Shown here in pieces: positions 39,714 through 53,000 of a DNA stretch of 64,000 bases. The notes under the pieces were generated by a model. That model worked only from the letters and a program-made list of their open reading frames with translations. It made no database searches and was not told the DNA's origin. Each line of letters begins with the position of its first letter. Position 1 is the first letter of the stretch. A program made the translations under genes and the position numbers. The DNA comes from Pogona vitticeps. Its lineage: Eukaryota; Chordata; Lepidosauria; Squamata; Agamidae. The stretch lies in the NCBI RefSeq assembly GCF_051106095.1, contig NC_135786.1, forward strand, positions 212,386,501-212,450,500, given 5' to 3'.

Positions 39714-40975
39714 TTTGATTTTTACCCCGCCCCTCTAGACCATGTCTACTTGATGCCTTGTTCTGTTCCATTGTGATTTGCCTCATATATACTGACGAGG
39801 TCAGGGAGACAACCAAAGAAGATACAGATCTCTGCGACTAGTTCAACTATTTCTCCTCCACTTCCTGGTGAAGAAGTCATCATGGCTATGCTGACTTTGG
39901 AGGCAGTGGCTCTAAATGACGAGATTGCCCGGTGCCATGTCCCATTTTTTAGCTTGCAAGTTCTTCTCTTTCCTGTACTACTTTTCCTATTTATTTTATC
40001 TTGAATGATTGGCTACAATAATCTGTACTTTTTTTTTCTCACTATGTGACTAAATTATTCTACCTTTTTACATTTATGTGTTCTTTTAATTTCTTGGTCT
40101 TCATTCATTTCTGTTATTACTTCTTTGCTGCTCACCTTCTCAACCCAGAAGTCTGCCTTAAAAGTCCATGATTCCTTGACACACAACTGAGAATGCATAG
40201 CACTGAAGGACAGGGTACTATAAAGGTAAAGACAGATGAGAACAAGTGAATTTTTAAAATCCTTACTTGATGCATATGGATCATGTCGTGGTTTACAGTT
40301 CTGGGAGTTGTGAGGCAAATTTCCTTTTGAACTGGTTTTGCAGACATTTTTCACAGGATTACTGAATGGCTTCACAGCTGCTTCTGAGATAACGTTCTCT
40401 GCAGCTGCTACACCAGATTGAAAACACCTGCCGCTTATGAAGTCCTCTTCTGGAATTACACCCATTACTTCTATTTCTTTGCTTCCAATCATCAGAGTTT
40501 GACCTTCATCAAGACCTTCCAAATCTTTGGCTTTGTATCCAGCGCCTAAGAGATATCATAAACATTAGGCCTAAATGAAAATAAAATAAATATAAAAACC
40601 AGCAACAAGTTCGTCAACGAAAACGTTGGCAGTCAAAAAACAGGGGGCCACATTCTCTCTAAATACAAACTGATGGAGGAAAAGTCTATCGCAGGCTACA
40701 AGCCATGATGGGTGTCATGAGTGCATCCGAAGACCTGGAACCAGAAGGGTTAACTGAGGCTGAAGAGAATGCTGAGAGATCAGAAACACCTGAACCGCCT
40801 CCAGATTCTTCCACAGCAGACAAGCTTCGGGCAAGACTCAGGACAAGGAGATCAGAGGATCGCTCGAAGGCTGTCCACAGAAACCTACGATCAACTAGTC
40901 CTGAGTATTAACAAGATAGAAAGCTTTCCAGCAGCTCAAGTAGACATGGTCTAGAGGGGCGGGGTAAAAATCAAA

Positions 40976-41010
<35 letters not shown>

Positions 41011-44000
41011 ATGTCTGTGAGAAGTGTGCAGGAGTTGAGAAAGCATACTGCTCATATTAGATAACAACCTGAGTAAGAAATAAACTAAATAGTTTGTAAC
41101 TAAGTAGTGCCTTTGTCTGATTCAGTAAAGCCAGAAATTCTGTGGAAACAAAGAGTCAAAATCCTGGCTTGCATCCACGCTTCTTGAACCGTGTTCCTGA
41201 CTCTAAACTCTGGACTCTGCCCCTGGACTATGTTGTGTATCGGACTCTGGACTTTGACACTGGACTTCATTCTGTGAGTTGATTTATGGACATTGGCTTT
41301 GCATTCTTAGTATCCTTGACCCTGGACTGGTTTACCGGACTTCGGCTGTTGTAACCCCCAGGAACGTGACAATGGGGATATATAATCTCCAGGTTTAAAA
41401 AGGAAGGTACTTCAAATGCCTGATGCAGGGGAGGGGAATCAGGAGACAAGTACATATATAGTTGTCTCGTGTGCTCCCAGAGGCATCTGGTGGGGCCACT
41501 GTGAGATACAGGAACCTAGACTCGATGGGCCCTTGGCCTGATCCAGCGGGGCTCGTCTTATATTCTTATGATGGCTGTACTTAGTCAAGAGGGTGCAGCT
41601 CAGTGGAAAACTACATGTTTGACGTGCACAAGGTTCCAAGTCCAGCCCATCTCCAAGCAGGGCTTCCTGAAACCTTGAGGAACCAGTGTTGATAATACTG
41701 GGCTTAAGGGATTCATGGTTTGAAAAAGCCACCTGTGCTCCTATAATGTTTACATAAATCTGTATTTTTCCATACTTTTAAAGTCTAAGAGTTGCCACAA
41801 ATCTTCAAAGGCCCAAAGACTCTCACCTCTTAACTCCTCAGTATATAGGAACAAGAGTTGATAAAATAATCACAAAATATCAACCCTGCACTCCAGAGAT
41901 ATTTAATATCAACTCAGAATGGATAACCCGTATTGAGTTGAGCTTGGGCAGGAAGATATACTGCAGGCAAGGATCTCTTATGCAGTCCAGCCTTTCCCAA
42001 TGTGCACCACTCCCAATCTGTTTTACAACATCCTTTATTCCTAACTATCACGGCCATGTTGGCTGAGAATGCTGTATATTGTAGTCCAACATAAATGGAC
42101 AGCACCAAAACCGATGAAAGCTGCTGTGGGATACATAGGATGGATGTAGGAAGTTCTCCCAGTCCAGGTTTCAAAGAAACCGGTCATCTAGTGTTCCTCG
42201 AGTAGATAAGAAACAATTACTTTAACAAACATTTGCAAAACTTAGCCAGTAATTTCAGCAGGAACATTTCTGAGAATTTATCATACTCAACATATTTCAG
42301 TGAGATAATTTCTACTTGGTTCTATACAGCTCAAAAGACACTGCCTGGGAACTTGATGAAGAAGTTAATGGGAACAACTGAAGTATATCAATACGTTTGT
42401 TAATCTTTAAGGTGCCACAAAACTCCTACTTGCTACAACTGGATTAACCTGGCTACCTCTCCTGGAACGTTTATTGCAAATTATCGTTGTGCTCATTTTA
42501 CAAACATGCAGCCACAAGTTGTACTTTTACTGTATTCAAATAGTCATTCTAGATCAAGGCCTATATTGTATCTATCACATTTACATTCTAATTGGCATTA
42601 CCTCGTCCAATGTCTTTGCCTTCCATATCTTTCAATGTGACCGATTTCCCTTTGACAATAAGAACAGCATCACCTTCCCACTTCTTGTGTTTTTTCTTTG
42701 AGGCCTTGCACCACACCACACTGAAGTACTGGGGATGACAGCTTGGCTCCTTGTGATGGCCTGGTGTTTCTACTCTCATCCCGTTTGCTGGAGCTGTAAG
42801 GATGAATACAGGCTTGAAAGAGGAAAGGAGAGACACCAACTGCATGGTGAGCCCAAGGTTACAAAAGAAATGATAGCTGTACTCACCAGAAAAACTAATG
42901 TTAATGGAGCTAGCATGTCCTCTTCCCACTCAGCCTAGAAAAGCTCCCTTTTTGGGACTTTAATTCCTTAGCTGTGCTGGCTATGAGATTTTGGTGAGTT
43001 ACAGTCCAAAAAAAGGAATCTCTTTTCTGCTTATCAGGAGTTGTCTACATGGGTTCTTTTGAAGCGAGGCTGGTTTGGGCAACATAGGGTCACTTGGGAT
43101 TGCGTAGATGCCCGATATGCCATTTAGTGCAATTCTTGCATCCAAATAGCATACTGGACCTCAAGCAACCCTATTTGGTCCAGTTTATTCCACTAGAAAT
43201 TTTCCATATCATGAAGTGGCTAAAGAATACAGCCAATTCAAGATATTGGCAAATTAAAAATTTCCTCTACTCCGTGGAGAGGCAGAGGACATGATTTTTT
43301 TAGACTGTATTAGTGCAGCACTGGTGCACTCCATTACTTATAAAAAATAAAATATTTCCTTCTTGAATTGGAAGGAGACAGGAGGGAACAATGAAAGGGA
43401 TTTTTTTTCTTTTCTCTTGATTTGTCTTAAAGGTTGAGTTGAGAACCTGCCCACAGCCAAATCCACACAAATATTAATGGTGCCCTGCCTTGGAAGGAGA
43501 GTTATGCTTATAGTTTATAATAAATAATAAATTATAGTTGTAGTATTTATCTAGTTGCTTGATGTGACCTTTTTCAACCGTCCCAAAACTATTGAAACCT
43601 TGCCTTTGTTTGATGCATCTTATAATAGCAGATTCCCAAGTAAGCTGTAGTACGAGAATTAACACAATGAACACTTTAATTAATTAACACAATCTTAGCA
43701 CACTATGACCAGTCTACTTTAAATCAACCTCTTGGCTTGCTTGGTTTCATTTCTGGTAGACGGGAGCATTCACTGACTGTCTTGCATAATGTTAATTCAA
43801 GACAAGCAGGATTTTTTCACCCTTTAATTTTCCTTTTTTTTTTCCCCCTGAACAGCAAGCTTCAGTAAAACACAATCATATTTTCTTCAGAAGATCTGAA
43901 ATACAGTTTATTCCAGTATTCCTTATTTACATAATTTTAGCATGTTTACCTGTTTAAAATGTTCGGAAGAAATCATAAAGATTATTCATATTTTTTAGCA

Positions 44001-47000
44001 TTTTCATATGCTGTGCAGAAGTGATTACTTATAGACAAGCCAAAGACATTCTTGGAATAGAGAGACGTAATCCTTCCAAACCACATTACATAAGTCCAAT
44101 TTACATAAGTGCAATTCATTCAATAATTCAAGTAGGAAAATAAAAAGAGAGACTAAAACTAAAAGGGATTGTGCAGCAAGTTAAAAGCCAGTTTTTAAGA
44201 ACCATGTAATCAAAATTCCAATTACATACACATTAAAATGTTACTTGATTTTAAAATATGAAGCCCAATTCATCACTTTGCACTGCAGTAGCTAGAAAAT
44301 ATCTCAGCTATGCCATGCTACTTGGGTTAAGTATTCTGTCTTAACAACAAAATAGCTGAATAGTCCAAAGGGGAAGTCTGTGGGACATTAGATTATATGT
44401 AGATTTTCCTTTTCCCTATGTGTGCTGTCACTGAAAGAGATGGTTCAAGCAGCACAATATATTAAGAGATGAAAGTCTCTGCCTGTACTGTTGCAGGATC
44501 TATGACTTCAGGCCAATCTTCTGATCAGCTGAAGCCCTTACACAACAAAGACAAGCAGACAGTAAATATGAGTCTTTGATTGCTTTGCTCTATATCTGTA
44601 AGGACTCCTGACTCCCAACTATTCAGCAGCAGCAACAGCAATGCAACAATCATTCTTAAAACTGCACTACAAAAATGAAAATAACTTGGGCTGAATGAAA
44701 CTAGATTCAGTCTTGGTATGAAAACAAATCTTGGGGCTCGGGTTACTGTGCAATTGTAATGTCTTCTATATCAGGACATTGTTGATAACTCTTGGTAGAT
44801 CTGACTAGTGCAGATATACAAAATTGTCTGGAATTAAAATAAAAATACTAGACTTTAATACTGTCAATGCCTTCCAGCCAAGTGGCCAGCTCTGATTCTG
44901 CTTGCCCAACATCCTTTCTAGGTTTTGATTATGGTCCTCTCTGGCCATATGCAGCAACCAAGGTTTTCATAATAATTATTAAGAATTCACATTTCCTCCC
45001 CAGACCAGGTTGTCCTGCAAGTGTTATAGGCCATCTCCTATTGGCCATAAATTATCTATCCGTGACATCCAGCACACCAGTAATAACTAAGGACATGAAG
45101 TGTGTTTCTTAATCCCCCAGCTCCCCTGTCCATGAACATACTGTAATGCAATAACAGAATGCCTCCAGGTTTTTTGTTTCTGTCATGGTGAGTCTCAGGT
45201 TCTTCATTAAAAGGTTAAGAGTGAAAGGCTAAGAACAATTCAATCTCATTGTAGTCTCTGCTCAATCCAGTACTGCAGAGTTTGAAAGAAACAGCAATAC
45301 TAGTTAAAAACCAAAGCTAGTCAACATAAAAGACAAAGGAGCTCCTCAGAAAATCCAGAGAAAATGAAGCTCTTTAGAAAATTGTAGAGAAGAATATAAA
45401 ATTCAAGGCAGTCAAACTGAGATCAGATCCAGGTAGCAATATGATGGCCACCATCTGAAAGGCTTGGGTTTCTATTCCAAAGCCTTGGTGGCTTACCAGA
45501 AAAGCATTGCTAAACAGTCCCAAAAGCCAATGTTAGCTCATGTGTTACAACGAAAGACTAGAAAGATGGTCTTCACAACAACATCAGCACAAATACAACA
45601 GATGTATCGATAATCTTACAATTATATATTTAGGGGCCTCCAGGCTAATTCATACTGAACTAAAAGTTGATGAAAACAGGTCTTGTCACTGTCTCCACTT
45701 GTAAAATGAATTAGGAACATGATTTCCTTTCTACAGTAAGGGTCTCTTGCTACCCTCCTTTTGCTTGCTGTTATTAAAATGAACTGGGACTGCAGGTTCA
45801 CTAGGATTAAAGGTTAAAGTGATCCCATTGTGCCTCAAACTAGCAGGATGTAGAGTACTGATACCCAGTAATGTAATGGATCGTGACAGGATTAGGAGGC
45901 CTGGGTTTGAATCCCTGAGCAGTGGCAGTGTGGAAGTGGCAGTGTGGAAGTGATAAAAACCACTCCTTAAATCTCTCACTTACCTTGGAAAGGTCTATTG
46001 GGGTTGCTATAAATTGGTTCCAACTTGATGGGGCATAATATAACAACAGTACTGAACTCAATACCTTGTTTCCCCAAAAATAAGACCTAAACTGAAAATA
46101 AGCCCTAGTATGGTTTTTCAGGATGCTTGTAATATAAGCGCTACCCCAAAAATAAGCCCCAGTTAAGTGAAACCCCACCCTCCACCATTGTGCAGCAACC
46201 AGAAGAAGATGACATGACTGTATCTGAATAAATGTAGATTGTTGTACATGAAAAAAGCATCTCCTGAAAATAACCCCTAAGGTGTTTTTTGGAGCAAAAA
46301 TTAATATAAGACCTTGTCTTATTTTCAGGGAAACACAGTATTTAGTTCACCCTTCATCTTAGAACTTATTTGTCAGTTCTCATAGACACCTTTATTTTAA
46401 AATTAAAAAATGTTATATTCACAATCATTTAGCATGAAAACAGTGATATTTTAAAAATATTTTAGTTTTCTTGAATCCCAATTAAATAAAATGTGGTCGA
46501 AGAAGAAATTTTTCGCACTCTTCACTACATTAGGCCTTTTAATAAATTCATTCCAATCTGAAATAATTTTGTGAGTAAGGTAGAACTAAGGGGAAAGAAC
46601 AAAGCCTAAATAAAGCTACAGATGGTCTGATGCCTATATATCTCAAACAGAAGAACTTGAAAATGTATGTGTTTTTTTTTAAATTTACAAGTCCCAGAAT
46701 CCTCTAACCAATATGGCCTCTGAATATGTTGGCTGGGGCATTCTAAATTTGATAGTCCAGGCAGGTCATTTCTCTGAAATCTGTCTGAGACTATGGGTTC
46801 TGCCCATAGTATGGAATTTGGTGCAATCTGACTGGTGCTTATTTTCAGTGCAATCTATTTTAACTCTTGACATCCATCCATGAAGGCAGAACAAAAAGCT
46901 AGTTTGCATCTCAATGAACTGTCCCCAAAAGATTGCACCCCCTAGTCCTGTACCAGAAAAATATGGGCCAGCTTTCAAAGAGGAAGGATGGATCATTTTA

Positions 47001-50000
47001 AGTAGAAACACAAGCAGACAAGGATTTTTTTTCCATGCCACACAGTGCTATCAGGAAACCATATACCATAACTATAGAGCCTATATAGGCTCTATCATTT
47101 CCCATATATTTCCCTTTCTATCGAGAACTATTTAGGGCACTGTTGTGTGAGGTCACAGTGGACTGAGAAAGGAACAGGGCATTTTGAACAGAGGTAACAA
47201 GGCTATGAAACAGCCTTCCAGAGCAATTTAGGCAAAGCATCTAGCTTTCAGAAGTGGCTTTAACTTCCTTAGAAAACCTTTGGCTGGATAATGTTGAGAA
47301 TTGATAGGTAGTGTTAATTCTGCTACTTTTTTCTGTAGTTTTATCTGAGAAGAGCTGTTTGCTTTTTATTATTATTTTTGCTTCAACTGACGTTTATGTA
47401 AAGTCAGATTTTAAAATGCTACACAGATGGTATACATTTCTGTAGCTGGACATTAATGTAGGAGAAGCGAAGCACAAATATTTTTTAAAAATGAACATTT
47501 GAGCTTTGAAGGGTTTTGGTTTGGAATTTCTAGGAGAATCAAGCTACATGTTTTCTTACAAGCCTCATTTATGCTGTTGATGAATGCCATCGTGCGTGTT
47601 TTGAAATATTTAAATCATTGGCCTGTCACAAAACAGGAAAAACTAAATTCTCCTAAACTGTTTAAAAGCTTTACAAAAGCCAATTTCTTTCAAGGAAAGA
47701 TTTCAAAAAAGAAAACAGGAATGCAGGTGGGGGTGGTGGGAAATAATTGAAGCAATACTCCCTAAGTGAAGGTAAGAGGGATAAAGGATGAAAGGACTAA
47801 ACCAAACAGGATTACCTGGAAGTAATCTTTCCTTGGCTCTTATTTTACATGACAAGGGCCTTTGCACATATCAGACATAACAGAAGTATTACCTAGGAAG
47901 AGGGCCTCTGTGAACAGAAGTCAAATTCAACAGACTAGGAGCAGAAAACCAGTCCAGCCGGAAGTACAAGACAAGTACAAGCTAGCAGCTTTACAAACAG
48001 ATCGTTCAGCATTTCATATCTAAAAGATAGCAACTTTCAACAGCTTAGTGGCATTGCAACACCACTCTATTTAGTATGAACACCTCTTTTACACTGCTTG
48101 CAACACTCTTTTTCTACAAAAGTGAGAGGGAAATCTACAGCTCTTCTCACATCCATTCAATACATTGGTAAAGTTAAAACAAGCAGGGAGCTAAGAGAGA
48201 GTGGATTGGCCATAGGCTACCCATATACAGAATCTGAACCTGATCTCATTGATCCTAGCCCAGTAATTTATCAATATCATCCCACCTTTACTACTGTTGT
48301 TGTTGTTTAGCCTTTAAGTCATGTCCGATTCTTCGTGACCCCATGGACCAGATCACGCCAAGCTCTCCTGTCTTCCACTGCCTCCCAGAGTTTGGTCAAA
48401 TTCATGTTGGTACCTTCGATGACACTGTCCAACCATCTCATCCTCTGTCATCCCCTTCTCCTCTTGCCCTCACACTTTCCCAACATCAAGGTCTTTTCCA
48501 AGGAGTCTTCTCTTCTCATGAGATGGCCAAATTATTGGAGCCTCAGCTTCAGGATCTGTGCGTCCAGTGAGCATTCAAGGTTGATTTCCTTCAAAATAGA
48601 TACGTTTGATCTCTCTGCAGTCCAGCGGACACTCAAGAGTCTCCTCCAGCACCACAATTCACAAGCATCAATCCTTCAGGGGTCAGTCTTCTTTATGGTC
48701 CAGCTCTCCATACATCACTACTGGAAAAACTATAGCTTTGACTATGTGGACCTTTGTCGGCAAGGTGATGTCTCTGCTTTTTAAGATGCTGTCTAAGTTT
48801 GTCATCGCTTTCCTCCCAAGAAGCAGGCGTCTTTTAATTTCATGGCTGCTGTCACCATCTGCAGTGATCATGGAGCCCAAAAAAGTAAAATCTGTCACCA
48901 CCTCCGTATCTTCTCTTTCTATTTGCCAGGAGTTGATGGGACCAGTGGCCATGATCTTACTTTTTTTGATGTTGAGGTTCAGAACATTTTTTGCACTCTC
49001 CTCTTTTACCCTCATGAAGAGGTTCTTTAATTCCTCCTCACTTTCTGCCATCAGAGTGATATAATCTGCATATCTGTGCTATAACTCTAAATAAAAAGAG
49101 TTGAAAGATGACCTTCATAGCTGCAACTCGAAAAGATAGGAAAGTTGCAGAAAAAAGTACAGAAAGGTTAAACAAACATGCAATATGTGTGGCTCTTTAT
49201 CTTAGAAAAAAGGAAAGTACAAAAGGGGCATGATATACTGTACAGTACATGTACTGTATAAAACTATGCACAGAGAGGAAACATTGGACAGGGAAGAAAC
49301 TGAGTAGAGAGAGAGAGATTTAAGACAGAAAATGGTACTTTTCACACAGCAAAATGCATTAATTTGCAATGTCCGGATGCATTGGTAGCCACCACAGAAC
49401 ATGACTTTAAAAGGGGGTGTGTGTGATTAAGCTAATTCATGTAGAATGAGTTTAACAATAACTTGTTATCATGCTGGCTATACATTATCTCTCAAAACAA
49501 TGAATGGCAAATCAAAGACTAAGAAATTTTATTTGCCATAAGCTTTTATATTATGCATTTTATACAGTGGACTACAATCAACAAGCATGTATGCCAAAGA
49601 AAACTTATTCGTCTTTAATGTGCCGTAAGATTCTTCATCACTTTTTTGCTGCAACAGGCTAACATGGCTATCTTTCATGAAATAAGATTTCTGACATGAG
49701 AGGCTGTATGGCTCAGTATATCAGCTGCTTCAGAATATGTGAGAATGCACTTTTGCTCTTAAATACGTACGCAGGTCTATATTCAGAACTGAAATGTGTA
49801 TGAATACATGCAGACAAACTATGAATCATTCATTCCTACAAATATGTAAAGAGACGTCTGGCAGATCAGTATCCAACATGTTTGCAGACAGTCAACAACT
49901 ACGTGTCCACACCAGATGACCAACTATGGTCAGTCATAACAAGATGGTGATATTCTTCATGGGTACAATGTGCCTCTCTGAGTTCCATGTATAGCACTTA

Positions 50001-53000
50001 TCAAATAACAAATATCTCCACTGAATGTATTTAAACTTTCTAAAAACAATTTTATGGTAATGACCATCACAATTCCTTCTAGCTGGGCACATCACAAGGT
50101 AATTATGCAAAAATAGCTGTGCATTAAAATGATAGAATACACAGAAGCATCCCAGCGCTGACTTCAGCCTTTTTTTTTTAACAGACTAAAAGGAAAGCTT
50201 TGTTCCAAAGCTATGGAATTCTCTCCCCCTTCATACAGAATAAGAGTTGAACAAATTTAGATGAGGTTTGAAAACCTGCCTTTTCAACTTGGAGCCACAG
50301 GTGTTAAGTGTATGGAAAGGAGACCAACTAGTGTATCTTAACTTGAACCATCTAATTGGTTTGTTGGTATTGTAATTAGTTTAACTCATCTTGGATGGCT
50401 GCCGATTCCAAGGAATTTTATGTTGATATACATACACATAGATACATATTTTAAATTAATGTTGTGTTTGCATGTTTTGTATATTTTTGTGATTTTAATT
50501 AAATGTGCTGTGGTGTAGAGTTCAGTATAATCTCTTATTATTGTTGTTGCTACTGTTATTAACAGAAAATCAGAGATATACATTTTTATTTTTTACTGTT
50601 CTCAGAAATATTTTATTATTAATCATTGTGAACACATGTTCCCTCTGTTCAGCTTATCATGAAAAAGCTCCACCAAAATTATTTTCTATGCCTTCCTTGG
50701 GAGGGTAAATGCTACATTTGAACAACAGGAGTTACCACTTGTTTTATGAAAAAAGAAAAAGAAACAAAGAAAATACTTTCTCCCTGTCATTTTGCATCCG
50801 TTTATTAACCCACAAGTAAACAAACTTTTAAATGGGCAGATAAGAATCAGTCCAGAAGAACAAAATGAAACAAAGGATAAAATTGGCATATTTTACAATA
50901 GCTGCATAAATTATCATTTGCATTTGCCAGCAGTAATATGATCACAAAATTTCAAATGATTTTTTAAAAAAGTCTTAGATTTGGTTCTACTTTAAGTCAG
51001 AAAACCTGGGAAGACCAGTGAAAGATGGCTTTGAATTGTTTGCAAATGTGCATGAAAAATAAAATGGGAAAAAACATGCACTCATCCCACATTCCAAGGC
51101 TGAGTTCTGATCCATCCAAATAAACATAGTAGATAAATTCTTTTCTAGATCAAAAAGAATTCTGAAAGGACCCTGGTTTGAATCAGCAGAACTGCTAACT
51201 ATTCAAAGATTGTTGAATTCAGGAAGATCACGACGTAGTCGTATTGCCTTTAATTTTTCTACTTTAATTTTGGCTCTCAACAGCTCTTCTTCAAGTTGTT
51301 GCCTTCTTTTCAAGCCATCTCTTTTTTCTTGGATGTAGAGGCCAATTTTTCTCTGATTTTCCAAAATTATATGATGCTCTTCTTTCAGCATTTGTAACAT
51401 CTGAGGATCATATCCCCCACATGCTGGTCTAAATCGTTCCCCACTTTCAAGCCTGAAAAATTCATCTCGTCTGGGGATTGGAGATGGAGATAGCATCCTT
51501 ATATCTACAGAAGACAAGGACGTTGACGGAGACCTCTCCATGACGTGGACCATATGTTGTTGTTCTCTTTGCTCTGAGCCCTCCTGTGACTGTAACTCTA
51601 CAATCAATGATGGAGGTGGCTTGACATCCTCTTCCTCTTGATCAAGTTCCAGTGTCATAGCAGCAGGATGGTGTTCCAACACTGGCTGTGGGGAGCTTGT
51701 AGTAGCAAGCGTTTCTTTTTCCAGGGTGGCACTACAACGGAGAAATAATGTTAGTAATTTGGAAAAAAAACAGAAAAGGTATAATTTGTCTAATGTAAAG
51801 GAAGCATACCAACTTTTAAAGCAGAGACAGGGCATGTATGGGCCATCTAACCTGGTTAAAATATAGTGCCTATCAACACTAGCCAGCACAGTCAATGATG
51901 AAGGTGATGAGGGTTGCAGCCCACCAACTTCTGGAGCCCCCATGCTCCTAACCCCATTCTGAAGCAATATGTGAGCTAACATTTGATGGGTATATGTAGA
52001 AACAGAGAGCCATGGTTGTGAGGGACACAAAGATTACACAAAATTAATAACAAAAAGCTACAAAGTGTACTAAAACAAATACAGTTAAAAAGGGAAGTGC
52101 TGAAGACTCACCTATACACAAACTGCATGGTGAATGAAAGGGAGGAGGAAATCCTTGCAACATCCTGTCATGATAACTCCATGCACCCACTGTGACTTCC
52201 TTTCCTAACAACTTGTTTTAACTCAAACTGTTTCTATTCCTATCTACAGTATATCACAGGAGTACACCCCCTCACATTTCATAAATATTTTAGTATATCT
52301 TTTCATGTGACAACACTGAAGAAATGACACTTGACTATAATGTAAAGCAGTGAATATAACAGTGTAAATGTGCTGTCCCCTCAAAATAACGCTATACATA
52401 GCCATTAATGTCTAAACCACTGGCAACAAAAGTGAGTACACCCCTAAGTGTCAATGTCCAAATTGGGCCTAAGTAGCTGTTTTCCCTCCTTGGTATCATG
52501 AGACCCGTTAGTGTCACAAGTCTCAGGTGTGAAGGGGGAGCAGGTGTTATTACTCTCACTCTCTTAGACTGGTCGCTGGGAGTTCCACATGCTACCTCAT
52601 TGTGATGAACTATCTGAGGATCTGAAAAAACAAATTGTTGCTCTACATAAAGATGGCCTAGGCTATAAGAAGATTGCCAGAACTCTGAAACTGAGCTGCA
52701 GCACGGTGGCCAAGACCATACAGCGGTTTAACAGGACAGATTCCACTCAGAACATGGTCGGCCAAAGAAGTTGAGTGCCTGTGCTCAGCGTCATATCCAG
52801 AGGTTGGCTTTGGGAAATAGATGTATGAGTGATGCCAGCATTGCTGCAGAGATTGAAGGGGTAGGGGGTCAGCTTGTCAGTGCTCAGACCATACGCCGCA
52901 CACTGCATCAAATTGGTCTCCAGGGCTGTTGTCCCAGAAGGAAGCCTCTTCTAAAGGTAATGCACAAAAAAGCCCGCATATGGTTTGCTGCAGACAAGCA

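Larger units (their letters stand above)
40665..41580 (+). mobile_element. CR1-like LINE 3' end, host of a solo LTR
   Basis: 40665-40712 and 41377-41580 match in reverse the CR1-like copy at 8195-8570 (ATATATAATCTCCAGGTTTA, GGAAGGTACTTCAAATGCC, CTTGGCCTGATCCAGCGGGG). The solo LTR splits it. Confidence 0.65.

Noticed and set aside
40705-40911. Plus-strand frame rich in Glu/Pro ([15 protein letters not shown])
   Set aside because: Lies in the solo LTR; no domain, and the strand is opposite to the host gene.
48335-49064. Two overlapping plus-strand frames of about 150 codons
   Set aside because: They are the antisense of the BovB reverse-transcriptase region, which reads correctly on the minus strand.
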